NCBI GenBank assembly: GCA_000432155.1
Contig: FR888502.1
Span: forward strand, 87,562-151,561
Length of the DNA stretch: 64,000 nt
Direction: 5' to 3'
From: Eubacterium sp. CAG:274
Lineage (GTDB): Bacteria; Bacillota; Clostridia; Lachnospirales; CAG-274
The position numbers and the translations under genes were made by a program. The notes beneath the pieces are model-generated. The model was given only the letters and a program-made list of their open reading frames with translations, was not told where the DNA came from and did not search any database. Positions 53,671 through 62,824 of this stretch are shown one piece after another (position 1 is the stretch's first letter; each line of letters starts with the position of its first letter).

Positions 53671-55005
53671 ATGAACGAAAGAGAAATTGCTCTCTATATT
53701 TTAATGGACATTTTTAAAGACGGTGGCTACAACAATATAGCTTTAAGAAAAGCTCTTAATGCTCATCCGGAAATGACAAATGTACAAAAGGCTTTTGTTA
53801 CAGAAATTGTAAATGGGACTTTAAGAAATTTAATTCGTATTGATTATATTATAAACCAGTTTTCTAAAACACCTGTAAAGAAAATGAAGCCTTTTATACG
53901 CACTAATATGAGAATGGGTATATATCAGCTTATTTTTATGGATAAAATTCCTCAAAGTGCTGTTTGTAATGAGGCTGTTAAATTAGCTAAAAAACATAAA
54001 TTTGCATCGTTAAGTGGTTTTGTAAATGGTATATTGAGAAATGTTGCAAGAAATATTGATAACATTTCATATCCAAATAAGGAAAAAGAACCGGTAAAAT
54101 ATCTTAGTGTTACTTATTCATGTCCTGAATGGATAATTGAATACTGGCTTAAATCTTATGATTTTGAAACAGTTAATAAAATATGTATTGCCAACAATAA
54201 AGCACCGTCAATTAGTCTTTGTGTAAATACTTTAAAAAATACAAAGGAAGAACTTGCCAATACTTTGAAAGATGAAGGTGTTGAAATTGATATGGATACA
54301 CTTTTGCCAAACAGTCTTTATGTCAGAAAGACAAGTAATATTGGCGAATTGGAAAGTTATAAAAAAGGACTTTTTCACATTATGGACGAAAGTTCTATGC
54401 TTGCTACAAGGATATTAAATCCTGATGAAAATTCTATAGTTATTGATGTTTGTTCTGCTCCAGGTGGAAAAACTTTTGCAACTGCTGAAATTATGAAAAA
54501 TACTGGCAAGGTTATATCAAGAGATATTTATGAGCACAAAGCGGAGCTTATAAAAGAGGGTGCTGACAGATTAGGACTTACTAATGTAGAAGTTCAGGTA
54601 AGAGATGCCTCAGAGGATAAGGAAGATATAGAGTCAGATTTTGTTCTCGTTGATGCACCTTGTTCAGGACTTGGTCTTGTAAGAAAAAAGCCTGATATTA
54701 AAAACAATAAAACTATGGCTGATGTAGAAGAACTTGCTTCTTTACAGAGAAAAATATTAGCTGTAGCATCAAAGAAAGTAAAAAAAGACGGTATTTTGGT
54801 TTATTCAACTTGTACAGTTTCAGAAAAGGAAAATATTGAAAATGTGCGTTGGTTTGTGGATAACTTTGATTTTGAACCTGTGGATTTTTCAGAGCTTTTA
54901 CCGGAAAAAGTTAAATATGAAACAGCGAAAAAAGGTTATATAGAAATTTTGCCTAGTGATTATGGCACAGATGGTTTCTTTATTTCAAAATTTAGGAGAA
55001 AATAA
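53671..55005 (+). CDS. rsmB: 16S rRNA (cytosine-967-C5)-methyltransferase
   Basis: 444 residues: N-terminal NusB-like RNA-binding domain (1-140), then a class I methyltransferase with SAM site DVCSAPGGKTFATAE, and the two cysteines of the m5C mechanism in DAPCSGLG and YSTCTVSEKEN. AGGAG precedes the ATG. First gene of the rsmB-rlmN-prpC-prkC-rsgA-rpe-thiN cluster, an order widely conserved in Firmicutes. Confidence 0.95.
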   Translation: MNEREIALYILMDIFKDGGYNNIALRKALNAHPEMTNVQKAFVTEIVNGTLRNLIRIDYIINQFSKTPVKKMKPFIRTNMRMGIYQLIFMDKIPQSAVCNEAVKLAKKHKFASLSGFVNGILRNVARNIDNISYPNKEKEPVKYLSVTYSCPEWIIEYWLKSYDFETVNKICIANNKAPSISLCVNTLKNTKEELANTLKDEGVEIDMDTLLPNSLYVRKTSNIGELESYKKGLFHIMDESSMLATRILNPDENSIVIDVCSAPGGKTFATAEIMKNTGKVISRDIYEHKAELIKEGADRLGLTNVEVQVRDASEDKEDIESDFVLVDAPCSGLGLVRKKPDIKNNKTMADVEELASLQRKILAVASKKVKKDGILVYSTCTVSEKENIENVRWFVDNFDFEPVDFSELLPEKVKYETAKKGYIEILPSDYGTDGFFISKFRRK

Positions 55006-55006
55006 A

Positions 55007-56047
55007 ATGGATAAGAAAGATTTAAGGTCATTGACTTTAGAACAATTACAAATTGAATTAGAGAATATGGGCGAAAAGTCTTTTAGAGCAAAACAGATTT
55101 TTAGCTGGCTACATTCAAGACAGGTAAGGGATATAGACAGTATGACAAATATTTCAAAAGCCCTTAGAGAGAAATTAAAAGAAAATTTTGAGCTTAGGAA
55201 TATTGAAATAGTTGAAAAACTTGTTGCCCACGAAGACAATACAGTAAAATATCTTTTTGATGTAGGAAATTCTATGGTTATAGAGTCTGTATTGATGAGA
55301 TATTCCTATGGTAATGCTGTATGTATTTCAACTCAGGTAGGTTGTAGAATGGGTTGTACTTTTTGTGCCTCTACTGTAGACGGGTTGGAAAGAAATCTCT
55401 TAGCTGGGGAAATGGCGGAGCAGATTTACGAGATACAGAGGGACACAGGAGAAAGAGTTTCAAATGTTGTATTAATGGGTAGTGGCGAACCTCTTGATAA
55501 TTTTGATAATGTAATGGATTTTCTTGCAATTATAAATGACAAAAATGGTGCAGAATTAAGCCACAGACATATTACAGTATCAACTTGTGGACTTGTTGAT
55601 AAGATTTATGATTTAGCTGAAAAGCATTTGCAAATTACATTAGCTATTTCACTTCACGCACCTAATGATGAAATAAGGCAGAGAACAATGCCTGTTGCCA
55701 GAAGTTATTCTATTGATAAGGTTATAAAGGCGGCTAAGGATTACGCTAACAAGACTAAAAGGCGTGTTACTTTTGAATATGCCCTTATAAATGGTGTAAA
55801 TGATTCTACAGATAATGCAGCAGAGCTTGCAAGCAGATTAAAGGGTATAATGTGTCATGTAAATCTTATACCAGTAAATGATGTAAAAGAAAACGATTAT
55901 TTAAGAAGTTCTGAAAAAACTATTAAAGAGTTTGCTGAAGTGTTGCAAAGTGGTGGAATTGAAACTACAATAAGGCGTAAACTGGGTAGTAGTATAAATG
56001 CCGCTTGTGGGCAGTTGAGAAAAAGATACAAAAACAAAGAGGTGTAG
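55007..56047 (+). CDS. rlmN: 23S rRNA (adenine-2503-C2)-methyltransferase
   Basis: Radical SAM methyltransferase that also modifies some tRNAs. 346 residues; cluster motif in CRMGCTFCASTVDG, VLMGSGEPLDNFDNV, the catalytic C-terminal Cys in INAACGQLRKR and the upstream methyl-accepting Cys in VGCRMG region. Start ATG 55007 is one base after the rsmB stop, after AGGAGA. Confidence 0.95.
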   Translation: MDKKDLRSLTLEQLQIELENMGEKSFRAKQIFSWLHSRQVRDIDSMTNISKALREKLKENFELRNIEIVEKLVAHEDNTVKYLFDVGNSMVIESVLMRYSYGNAVCISTQVGCRMGCTFCASTVDGLERNLLAGEMAEQIYEIQRDTGERVSNVVLMGSGEPLDNFDNVMDFLAIINDKNGAELSHRHITVSTCGLVDKIYDLAEKHLQITLAISLHAPNDEIRQRTMPVARSYSIDKVIKAAKDYANKTKRRVTFEYALINGVNDSTDNAAELASRLKGIMCHVNLIPVNDVKENDYLRSSEKTIKEFAEVLQSGGIETTIRRKLGSSINAACGQLRKRYKNKEV

Positions 56048-56049
56048 TT

Positions 56050-56778
56050 ATGGTAGGCGTAGGAAAAAGCAATGTTGGTATGTTAAGACCTAGAAATGAA
56101 GATTCAATTCTGGTTTCTAATGAAGCTATAGGTGTCTTGCCAAATGTTTTTGTTGTTGCTGACGGTATGGGAGGACATAAAGCTGGAAATGTTGCTAGTG
56201 CCTCAGCAATAGAGGGGTTTATAGAATTTGTTAAAAAGCCTGAAAATGAAAGCGAAGAAGTTCTTGATGTTATGATTAGTGCTGTAAGCTATGCCAATGG
56301 CTTGGTTCATAAATTAAGTCAAGAACATGAAGAATATTCAAATATGGGTTCTACATTTATTGCTTGCTGTATAGATAATAACTCTGCATATATTGCTCAT
56401 GTAGGAGATTCTAGGTTATATCTTTATAGAGATGGCGAACTTAATCAGATTACAAATGACCATTCATTAGTAGCTGAAATGGTAAGAGCTGGAAGAATGA
56501 CAGAAGAAGAAGCTGAAACAGATTTCAGAAGAAATGTTATTACAAGAGCAGTAGGAACAGATTGTTCTGTTAATATTGACGGTATTATTACTCCTATAAA
56601 AGAGGGCGATAGTATACTTATGTGTAGTGACGGACTTTCTAATATGGTTGCAAAAAGTGGCATTAAGCAGATTTTAGATATGAATATTAGTGACGAAGAA
56701 AAGGTTGATGCTTTAATAGCAGAGGCTAATGATAACGGTGGAGCTGATAACATATCAGTTATTATCATAGGTTTATAG
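56050..56778 (+). CDS. prpC: PP2C-type serine/threonine phosphatase
   Basis: Removes phosphates placed by PrkC. 242 residues with metal-binding Asp motifs RPRNEDS, VVADGMGGHKAG, HVGDSRLYLYRDG, MCSDGLSNMV and GGADNISVI. Start ATG 56050 after GAGGTG; two bases after the rlmN stop. Confidence 0.95.
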   Translation: MVGVGKSNVGMLRPRNEDSILVSNEAIGVLPNVFVVADGMGGHKAGNVASASAIEGFIEFVKKPENESEEVLDVMISAVSYANGLVHKLSQEHEEYSNMGSTFIACCIDNNSAYIAHVGDSRLYLYRDGELNQITNDHSLVAEMVRAGRMTEEEAETDFRRNVITRAVGTDCSVNIDGIITPIKEGDSILMCSDGLSNMVAKSGIKQILDMNISDEEKVDALIAEANDNGGADNISVIIIGL

Positions 56779-56791
56779 GAGGTGATTTGTT

Positions 56792-58921
56792 GTGGTGCTT
56801 GAAAAGAATATGCTAATAAATAATAGATATAGAATACAAGAGCAAATTGGTGTCGGTGGTATGGCTATAGTTTATAGAGCTATAGACGAAAAACTTGACA
56901 GAGAAGTTACCTTTAAGGTTTTAAAGGAAGATTATATAAATGATGAAGAATTTATAAAGAGATTTAGCACAGAGGCAAGAGCAGCAGCTCGTTTATCCAA
57001 CAACAATATTGTCAATGTATATGATGTAGGAAATGACGGCAACATTCACTATATTGTTATGGAATATATAGACGGTTTCACGCTGAAGGAACTTATATCT
57101 TCAAAAGCTCCTTTTACTGATGAGGAGGCTGTTGGAATTGGGCTTCAGATAGGTGCAGCTTTGGAACACGCCCATAAAAATGGCATTGTTCACAGAGATA
57201 TTAAGCCTGAAAATATTCTTATTACAAAAAGTGGAAATATAGGTACAATAAAGGTTACAGACTTTGGTATTGCAAAGGCTACAACTTCAAAGACAAGCCC
57301 TATTGATTTTATGGGTTCTGTTCACTATTTTTCTCCTGAACAGGCAAAGGGTGAAAATGTAGATACCAGAAGTGATATTTACTCTCTTGGTATTGTGCTT
57401 TTTGAAATGGTTACCGGTCAACTTCCTTTTACAGGGGAAACAGCCGTAGCCCTTGCTATGAAACATTTGAAAGAACCAATACCGGATATTAAGGCTATTA
57501 ATCCTAATGTATCAGACAATCTTGTGTCGGTTATTAAAAAGGCTACTTGTAAAGAGCCTAAAAACAGATACCAGACTATTGCTGAACTTGTTAAGGATTT
57601 AAAATATGTTTTGGCAGAAATTCATATGTCAAAGAAGGAAAAAGAAAATGTCTATACTGATGAAACAGTTATAATGACGAAAGACGATGTGGATACAATA
57701 AGAAATAGCCAAAAACATACTGAAAATAACAATAAAAAGAATAAAAACAATAATTCTAACAAAAATAATAAGAAACAGGAACTTTCACAGGAAGATGCCG
57801 ATTATAAGAAAAAGGAAAAGAAGGTTATACTTGCTGCAATTATAACAGGTATTGTACTTATCCTCGGTATCACAATGGGAAGTAGAATGATAAACAATAC
57901 CCTTTATGCCGGAACTATAAAAGTACCAAACTTTGTTGGTATGACAAGTGAAAAGGCAGAGGCTTTGGCTGTTAGAAAGCACATTACTATTGAAACAAAG
58001 GAAATTTATAAGGAAAATGTTGATGAGGGTGTAGTTGCTGAGCAAAGTGTTAAAAAGGGCGAAAGAATAAAAGAAGATGAAATGGTTACACTCTATATAA
58101 GTAGTGGTAGCAATTCAGTAACTGTTCCTAACTTCCTTGGTTATATTAAATCTAAAGCAGAAGAAATTGCTGAGTCTAATGATTTAGTTCTTAATGTTGA
58201 GTATGTTACAAGTGATGAACTTGCAGGTACTGTAGTTGACCAGGATGTAAAAGAGGGCGAAAAGGTAGCACCTAAGTCAGAAATTAAAATTAAGGTCAGC
58301 AGTGGTGGCATTGATGAAGAAGTCAAAGTTCCAGATTTTTCTGGAAAAACTAAGGAAGAAGCAGAAGAACTTTTAAAGGAAATAGGTTTAACTGGTAAGT
58401 TTATTGACGGTTACAGCGATACAGTTCCAGAAGGTCAGGTTATGGACCAGGGTATTGATGCTAATTCTCTTACAACAAAGGATACTGTTCTTACACTTAC
58501 TGTAAGTCAAGGTCCTAATAAGGCTGTTTCTGAAGCACAAGACGAAGTTACAACATTAACTCCTGTTATTTCACTTCCAAGTAGTGAACCAAAGGAAGAA
58601 AAGACAACTGCTCCACAGCATGGTCAGGCTGTCAGAGAAAATAATGAAACTGTTAAGCCTGTACAAAGTTCAGCGGCAACAACAAGAAGCGTAAGTGTTT
58701 CAGTTTCTCCGGACTTTAACAATAACAGTTACAATACTGATGGTAGCGATGTTTATTCTGTAAAGGTTGTAGCAGAATCTAAAAATGGGTCTACAAGAAC
58801 TATACTTAATGACAAGTATAAGGTGTCTGACTTCCCATTTAGTGTAAATGATAAAATTAATTCTGATACAACTTACAAGGTTTATTTAAATAATCAGGTT
58901 ATTTCAACTGAAAATCATTAA
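56792..58921 (+). CDS. prkC: PASTA-domain serine/threonine kinase
   Basis: 709 residues. Hanks-type kinase domain (1-275): GVGGMAIVY, Lys42 in VTFKVLK (VTFK rather than the usual VAIK), HRDIKPEN, DFGIAKATT and DIYSLGIVL. A Lys/Asn-rich stretch (300-340), single membrane helix (about 345-367), then three PASTA domains outside the cell (about 375-440, 441-508, 510-575) that bind muropeptides or lipid II, and a Thr/Ser-rich tail with a final beta-rich module. GTG start after AGGAGGTGA. Coordinates cell-wall growth, and in sporulators germination. Confidence 0.94.
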   Translation: MVLEKNMLINNRYRIQEQIGVGGMAIVYRAIDEKLDREVTFKVLKEDYINDEEFIKRFSTEARAAARLSNNNIVNVYDVGNDGNIHYIVMEYIDGFTLKELISSKAPFTDEEAVGIGLQIGAALEHAHKNGIVHRDIKPENILITKSGNIGTIKVTDFGIAKATTSKTSPIDFMGSVHYFSPEQAKGENVDTRSDIYSLGIVLFEMVTGQLPFTGETAVALAMKHLKEPIPDIKAINPNVSDNLVSVIKKATCKEPKNRYQTIAELVKDLKYVLAEIHMSKKEKENVYTDETVIMTKDDVDTIRNSQKHTENNNKKNKNNNSNKNNKKQELSQEDADYKKKEKKVILAAIITGIVLILGITMGSRMINNTLYAGTIKVPNFVGMTSEKAEALAVRKHITIETKEIYKENVDEGVVAEQSVKKGERIKEDEMVTLYISSGSNSVTVPNFLGYIKSKAEEIAESNDLVLNVEYVTSDELAGTVVDQDVKEGEKVAPKSEIKIKVSSGGIDEEVKVPDFSGKTKEEAEELLKEIGLTGKFIDGYSDTVPEGQVMDQGIDANSLTTKDTVLTLTVSQGPNKAVSEAQDEVTTLTPVISLPSSEPKEEKTTAPQHGQAVRENNETVKPVQSSAATTRSVSVSVSPDFNNNSYNTDGSDVYSVKVVAESKNGSTRTILNDKYKVSDFPFSVNDKINSDTTYKVYLNNQVISTENH

Positions 58922-58926
58922 TTTAA

Positions 58927-58960
58927 AAAAGAGATGCTGTAATTTAACGGCATCTCTTTT
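58927..58960 (+). terminator. intrinsic terminator after prkC
   Basis: Stem AAAAGAGATGC with complement GCATCTCTTTT; splits the cluster so rsgA probably has its own promoter. Confidence 0.8.
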
Positions 58961-59028
58961 GTTGTCTTTACACTTGCTTTTATTTGTGATAAAATTAAAG
59001 TTAAAAGTCGTTTAAAATAGAGGTATAT

Positions 59029-59898
59029 ATGAATATAGGTAGAATAATAAAAGGCGTTGGCGGAAATTATTATGTTAGTGCAAAAGGAAAAATTTATAAA
59101 TGTAGTGCAAGAGGTAAATTCAGAAAGGCAAAAATAACTCCTACAGTAGGAGATTATGTTCAGTTTACTATTCTTGATGAAAATGAGTGTGATGGTGCTT
59201 TAGACACTATAGAAAAGAGAAAAAATATTCTTCTTAGACCTAGAGTGGCAAATATAGATTGTGCTATTATTACATTCGCAGCAACTTCTCCAGATATTAA
59301 CAGGGATTTATTAGACAGATTTCTTATTCTTGCAGAAACTCAAAATATACCAAAGGTAATCATATGTATAAACAAAAGTGATTTGGTTTCACAGGAAGAA
59401 AAAGATGCTTTTGCAAATATTTATGAGCCTTATTACAAAGTTGTATTTACTTCTGCTGAAGAAAATATTGGTATAGACCAGTTGAAAGAAGAAATACATG
59501 GTTGTGAATCCGTTTTCGCAGGTCCTTCTGGTGTAGGTAAGTCTAGTCTTATAAATAGGTTGATACCAGAAAGTAACAGACAGACAGGAGAAATAAGCCG
59601 TAAAATTGAAAGAGGAAAGCACACTACAAGACAGGTAGAACTTTTGAGAGCTGATGAGGAAACATATATTGTGGACTCTCCAGGGTTTACTTCTCTTAGT
59701 TTGGACTTTCTTCAGTCAGAAGAATTGGAAAATTATTTTAGAGAATTTAAACCGTACCTAAATAAATGCCGTTTTAACGATTGTAGACATTTACAAGAGC
59801 CTGATTGTGCCGTAAAGGAACAAGTAGGCAAAGATATAAACAAAGAACGATATGACAGCTTTGTGTCATTATACGAAGAACTTAAACAAAGGAGATAA
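59029..59898 (+). CDS. rsgA: ribosome small-subunit-dependent GTPase A
   Basis: Late 30S assembly factor. 289 residues: OB fold (1-65), circularly permuted GTPase with NKSD before GPSGVGKSSLINRL and DSPGFTS, and a C-terminal zinc finger CRFNDCRHLQEPDC. AGAGGT precedes the ATG. Confidence 0.95.
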   Translation: MNIGRIIKGVGGNYYVSAKGKIYKCSARGKFRKAKITPTVGDYVQFTILDENECDGALDTIEKRKNILLRPRVANIDCAIITFAATSPDINRDLLDRFLILAETQNIPKVIICINKSDLVSQEEKDAFANIYEPYYKVVFTSAEENIGIDQLKEEIHGCESVFAGPSGVGKSSLINRLIPESNRQTGEISRKIERGKHTTRQVELLRADEETYIVDSPGFTSLSLDFLQSEELENYFREFKPYLNKCRFNDCRHLQEPDCAVKEQVGKDINKERYDSFVSLYEELKQRR

Positions 59899-59904
59899 TA
59901 AAAA

Positions 59905-60570
59905 ATGAATAAACTTTCACCATCTTTACTTTCAGCAGATTTTACACACCTTGCAGAGGCTGTAGAAGTTATGGAAAAAAACAATGTACCTTATTTACAT
60001 GTTGATGTTATGGACGGTGTGTTCGTACCTAATATTTCAATAGGTGTACCAGTTGTAAAGAGTCTTAGAAAAATAACTGATTTAGTTCTTGATGTACACC
60101 TTATGATTATTGACCCAGAAAGATATATTGAAGCTTTTGCAAATGCTGGTGCTGATATTATCAACATTCACTACGAGGCTTGTCGCAAGTGTAAGGATAC
60201 ACTTATTAAAATCAGACAGCTTGGAAAATCTCCAGCTATTACTATTAAGCCTAAAACTGATTGGAAAGAAATTATTGACTTACTTCCATATGTAGATATG
60301 GTTTTAGTAATGAGTGTTGAACCAGGTTTTGGTGGTCAGAAATTTATTGAAAGCACCCTTGAAAATGTAAAGGGTTTAGCTGATTACAAAAAAGAACACA
60401 ATATGAATTTTGATATTGAAATTGACGGTGGCGTTAATGCTGACAATCTTCATAGACCACTTGAGGCTGGTGCAAATATTATTGTTGCTGGTTCTGCTAT
60501 TTATGGCAAAGAAGATATTCCTAGTGAAATTAAGAAATTTAAGGAAATTATGGATAGATACGAGGATTGA
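59905..60570 (+). CDS. rpe: ribulose-phosphate 3-epimerase
   Basis: Interconverts ribulose 5- and xylulose 5-phosphate. 221-residue TIM barrel: SPSLLSADFTHLAEAV, HVDVMDGVFVPN, DVHLMI, MSVEPGFGGQKF, EIDGGVNADN, GSAIYG. Overlaps no neighbour; rsgA ends 6 bases before. Confidence 0.96.
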   Translation: MNKLSPSLLSADFTHLAEAVEVMEKNNVPYLHVDVMDGVFVPNISIGVPVVKSLRKITDLVLDVHLMIIDPERYIEAFANAGADIINIHYEACRKCKDTLIKIRQLGKSPAITIKPKTDWKEIIDLLPYVDMVLVMSVEPGFGGQKFIESTLENVKGLADYKKEHNMNFDIEIDGGVNADNLHRPLEAGANIIVAGSAIYGKEDIPSEIKKFKEIMDRYED

Positions 60571-60575
60571 TATTT

Positions 60576-61208
60576 ATGAAATATGTTCTTGTTGGAAGTG
60601 GACAATTTTCAGAAAAAAGTAAATTTAAGGAATATGCAAAGGACTGCAAATTAATTGCCTGTGACGGTGGTATTGACCATTGTAGAAAAGATAATATTGT
60701 ACCAGATATTATGGTTGGAGATTTTGATTCTGCTACTAATGAAAATTATATGTATTTTAAAAATATGGGAGTTGAAGAAATAAAGTTTCCAACTCACAAA
60801 GATATGACCGATATGGAAATAGGTATGGATTTGGCTTTAAAATACGGTGCTGATGAAATATATATTTTTGGTGGCATAGGCAGTCGACTTGACCATTCAA
60901 TGGGAAATGTGCATTTGATGTGCAAATCTTTAGAAAAAGGTGTGAAAACTTTTTTAATAAATGAGGATAACACCGTAACTCTTGTGGATAAGTCTATTGA
61001 GATTAACACCCATAGGGGACAAACAGTATCTTTAATACCTTTAACTACAACTGCAGAGGGTGTAACTACTGTAAATTTGGAATATGCCCTTAATGACGCT
61101 ACTATGACAATAGGTTCAACATTGGGTATAAGTAATGTAGCAACAGAAGATAATATTTCAATAAGTGTTAAAAAAGGCATTTTAATAGTTTTTTTATCAC
61201 AGGATTGA
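60576..61208 (+). CDS. thiN: thiamine pyrophosphokinase
   Basis: Transfers pyrophosphate from ATP to thiamine. 210 residues; CDGGIDHC, VGDFDSA and HKDMTDMEIGMDLALK carry the acidic metal residues, GGIGSRLDHSMGNV the substrate loop. Start ATG 60576; the frame could begin at TTG 60567, but GAGG (60562-60565) fits only the ATG. Confidence 0.93.
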   Translation: MKYVLVGSGQFSEKSKFKEYAKDCKLIACDGGIDHCRKDNIVPDIMVGDFDSATNENYMYFKNMGVEEIKFPTHKDMTDMEIGMDLALKYGADEIYIFGGIGSRLDHSMGNVHLMCKSLEKGVKTFLINEDNTVTLVDKSIEINTHRGQTVSLIPLTTTAEGVTTVNLEYALNDATMTIGSTLGISNVATEDNISISVKKGILIVFLSQD

Positions 61209-61263
61209 TAAGTTATATCAAATAGAAGATTACATTTGCATAGAATAAAACGGGGTGTTTTAT

Positions 61264-61419
61264 ATGCGATGCAATAAATCTTTTAAAAATCAAATGTTGG
61301 CCATAGGACTTATTGCTTTTGGAGCAGGGTTGCTAATAGGAAAAATTATAAGCGGAAATATATTTTTCTTTGCAATAATTGTCATAGCAATAGGTGCATT
61401 TATACTATGGGACAAATAA
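61264..61419 (+). CDS. 51-residue two-helix membrane miniprotein
   Basis: ATG 61264 after CGGGGTG; basic N-terminus (MRCNKSFKNQ), helix 1 MLAIGLIAFGAGLLIG, short KIISGN turn, helix 2 IFFFAIIVIAIGAFILW, ending DK. No homologue recognised. A terminator follows, so it is the last gene of this group. Confidence 0.6.
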   Translation: MRCNKSFKNQMLAIGLIAFGAGLLIGKIISGNIFFFAIIVIAIGAFILWDK

Positions 61420-61425
61420 AAAATT

Positions 61426-61455
61426 AAGTTCTCGGAAATAATAATCCGAGAACTT
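61426..61455 (+). terminator. terminator after the membrane miniprotein
   Basis: 11-bp perfect stem AAGTTCTCGGA with its complement, then TTTTTA. Confidence 0.85.
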
Positions 61456-61460
61456 TTTAT

Positions 61461-61490
61461 ATTGAACCGGAAAGATAAATTAGATGGCTT
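61461..61490 (+). repeat. dispersed inverted repeat, copy 5 (degenerate)
   Basis: GAACCGGAAAGATAAATTAG followed by ATGGCTT; aligns with the other copies, but the arms have decayed. Again directly downstream of a terminator and in transcription orientation. Confidence 0.65.
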
Positions 61491-61665
61491 ATTTAACAAG
61501 TCAAATTTAAGGTAGGTATTTGTTAGGAGGCTTTTTAAGCATAAAAAATACCAGTAAATATAAGGAGTTTTAACTGTATTAATCTATAAAAAGGAACTTT
61601 CAAAAATCAACAAGTTTTGATGAGGAATTTATATAAAAATTGTTAAAAAATATTGCTAAAATCTA
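61491..61665. other. AT-rich spacer with no gene seen
   Basis: Contains ribosome-binding-like motifs (TAGGAGG near 61523, AAGGAG near 61561) but no reading frame of useful length follows; possibly remnants of a lost small gene. Confidence 0.35.
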
Positions 61666-61694
61666 TTGACAATATTTAACGATTGTGGTATCTT
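61666..61694 (+). promoter_or_regulatory. promoter of hrcA-grpE-dnaK
   Basis: TTGACA (61666-61671), 17-base spacer, TATCTT (61689-61694). Confidence 0.8.
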
Positions 61695-61705
61695 ATTATC
61701 AAAGG

Positions 61706-61732
61706 TTAGCACTCACACTAATAGAGTGCTAA
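61706..61732 (+). promoter_or_regulatory. CIRCE operator (HrcA site)
   Basis: TTAGCACTC, 9 bases, GAGTGCTAA: an exact match to the CIRCE consensus, just after the promoter. Confidence 0.97.
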
Positions 61733-61756
61733 CAAAAAAGAAATGTGGTGAGTAAA

Positions 61757-62824
61757 ATGGCTCTAAGTGATAGAAAGCTTAAAATATTGGAAGCAATTAT
61801 TACTGATTACATCGAAACAGCAGAGCCTATTGGCTCACGAACGATAGCAAAAAAGTATGATTTGGGTATTTCCCCAGCCACTGTCAGGAATGAAATGAGT
61901 GACTTGGAAGAAATGGGTCTTATTGAACAGCCTCATACTTCTGCAGGGCGTATACCTTCTGATAAAGGTTACAGACTGTATGTAGATAATATGATGCAGA
62001 GTTCTTCAGGACTTAGTGGAAGTCAGGCTGAGTATTTAGCAAAAGCTATTAATTACAATGTTACTAAGATTGAATATCTTATGCAACAGACAGCGAAGGC
62101 TATTTCAATGCTTACAAATTATACAGCTGTTGTTTCGGAACCTGTTGACAATCAGGTAAAGGTAAAGCATATACAGCTTGTGCCGGTAGATGAAAGGTCA
62201 ATAGTTGCCGTTATTGTAACAAGTGATAACACAGTTAAAAATAGTGTTATAAAAATAAAGACTATGCCAGATACAAATACATTGGCTCAGATTTCTAAGT
62301 CTGTTAATTCTTTAATAAGTAATGTTTCTTTAGAGGAAATAAATAGAGAATTTGCTGCTGCTGTATTTGATGTATTTCCTGAATATCAGGAAACAATAGC
62401 TAAGGTTTTAAAAGTTGTTATTTCAGATTTAAGACATAACAGAGATGTTCACTTATATACAAGTGGTGTAAGAAATATGTTAGGTTTCCCTGAATTTAAT
62501 GACTTAGATAAAATAAAGAACATCTTCCAGACCTTTGAAGAAAAGGAAATGCTTGTTTCTCTTTTGGGTAATGAAGATAATCCGGCTGACAAGGTACAAA
62601 TTCTTATAGGTAATGAAAACTCTATTGAAGAATTAAAGGATTGTAGTGTTATAAGAGCTAATTATAAATTCGGTAACAACTCAATAGGCAGGATTGGTAT
62701 TGTTGGTCCAACAAGAATGAATTATAGTCAGACAGTATCTGTACTTAATGAAATAGTTAAAACACTTGACAATTTTATGAGTAATGGTTTGTTGGAGGAA
62801 GATGACGGAGGTTATGATGGATAA
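61757..62824 (+). CDS. hrcA: heat-inducible transcription repressor
   Basis: 355 residues: N-terminal winged helix with DYIETAEPIGSRTIAKKYDLGISPATVRNEMSDLE and QPHTSAGRIPSDKGYRLYVD, then the GAF-like dimer domain. Binds the CIRCE site just upstream, giving autoregulation of the chaperone operon. Start ATG 61757 fits GGTGAG; GTG 61745 is in frame but without a site. Confidence 0.95.
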   Translation: MALSDRKLKILEAIITDYIETAEPIGSRTIAKKYDLGISPATVRNEMSDLEEMGLIEQPHTSAGRIPSDKGYRLYVDNMMQSSSGLSGSQAEYLAKAINYNVTKIEYLMQQTAKAISMLTNYTAVVSEPVDNQVKVKHIQLVPVDERSIVAVIVTSDNTVKNSVIKIKTMPDTNTLAQISKSVNSLISNVSLEEINREFAAAVFDVFPEYQETIAKVLKVVISDLRHNRDVHLYTSGVRNMLGFPEFNDLDKIKNIFQTFEEKEMLVSLLGNEDNPADKVQILIGNENSIEELKDCSVIRANYKFGNNSIGRIGIVGPTRMNYSQTVSVLNEIVKTLDNFMSNGLLEEDDGGYDG

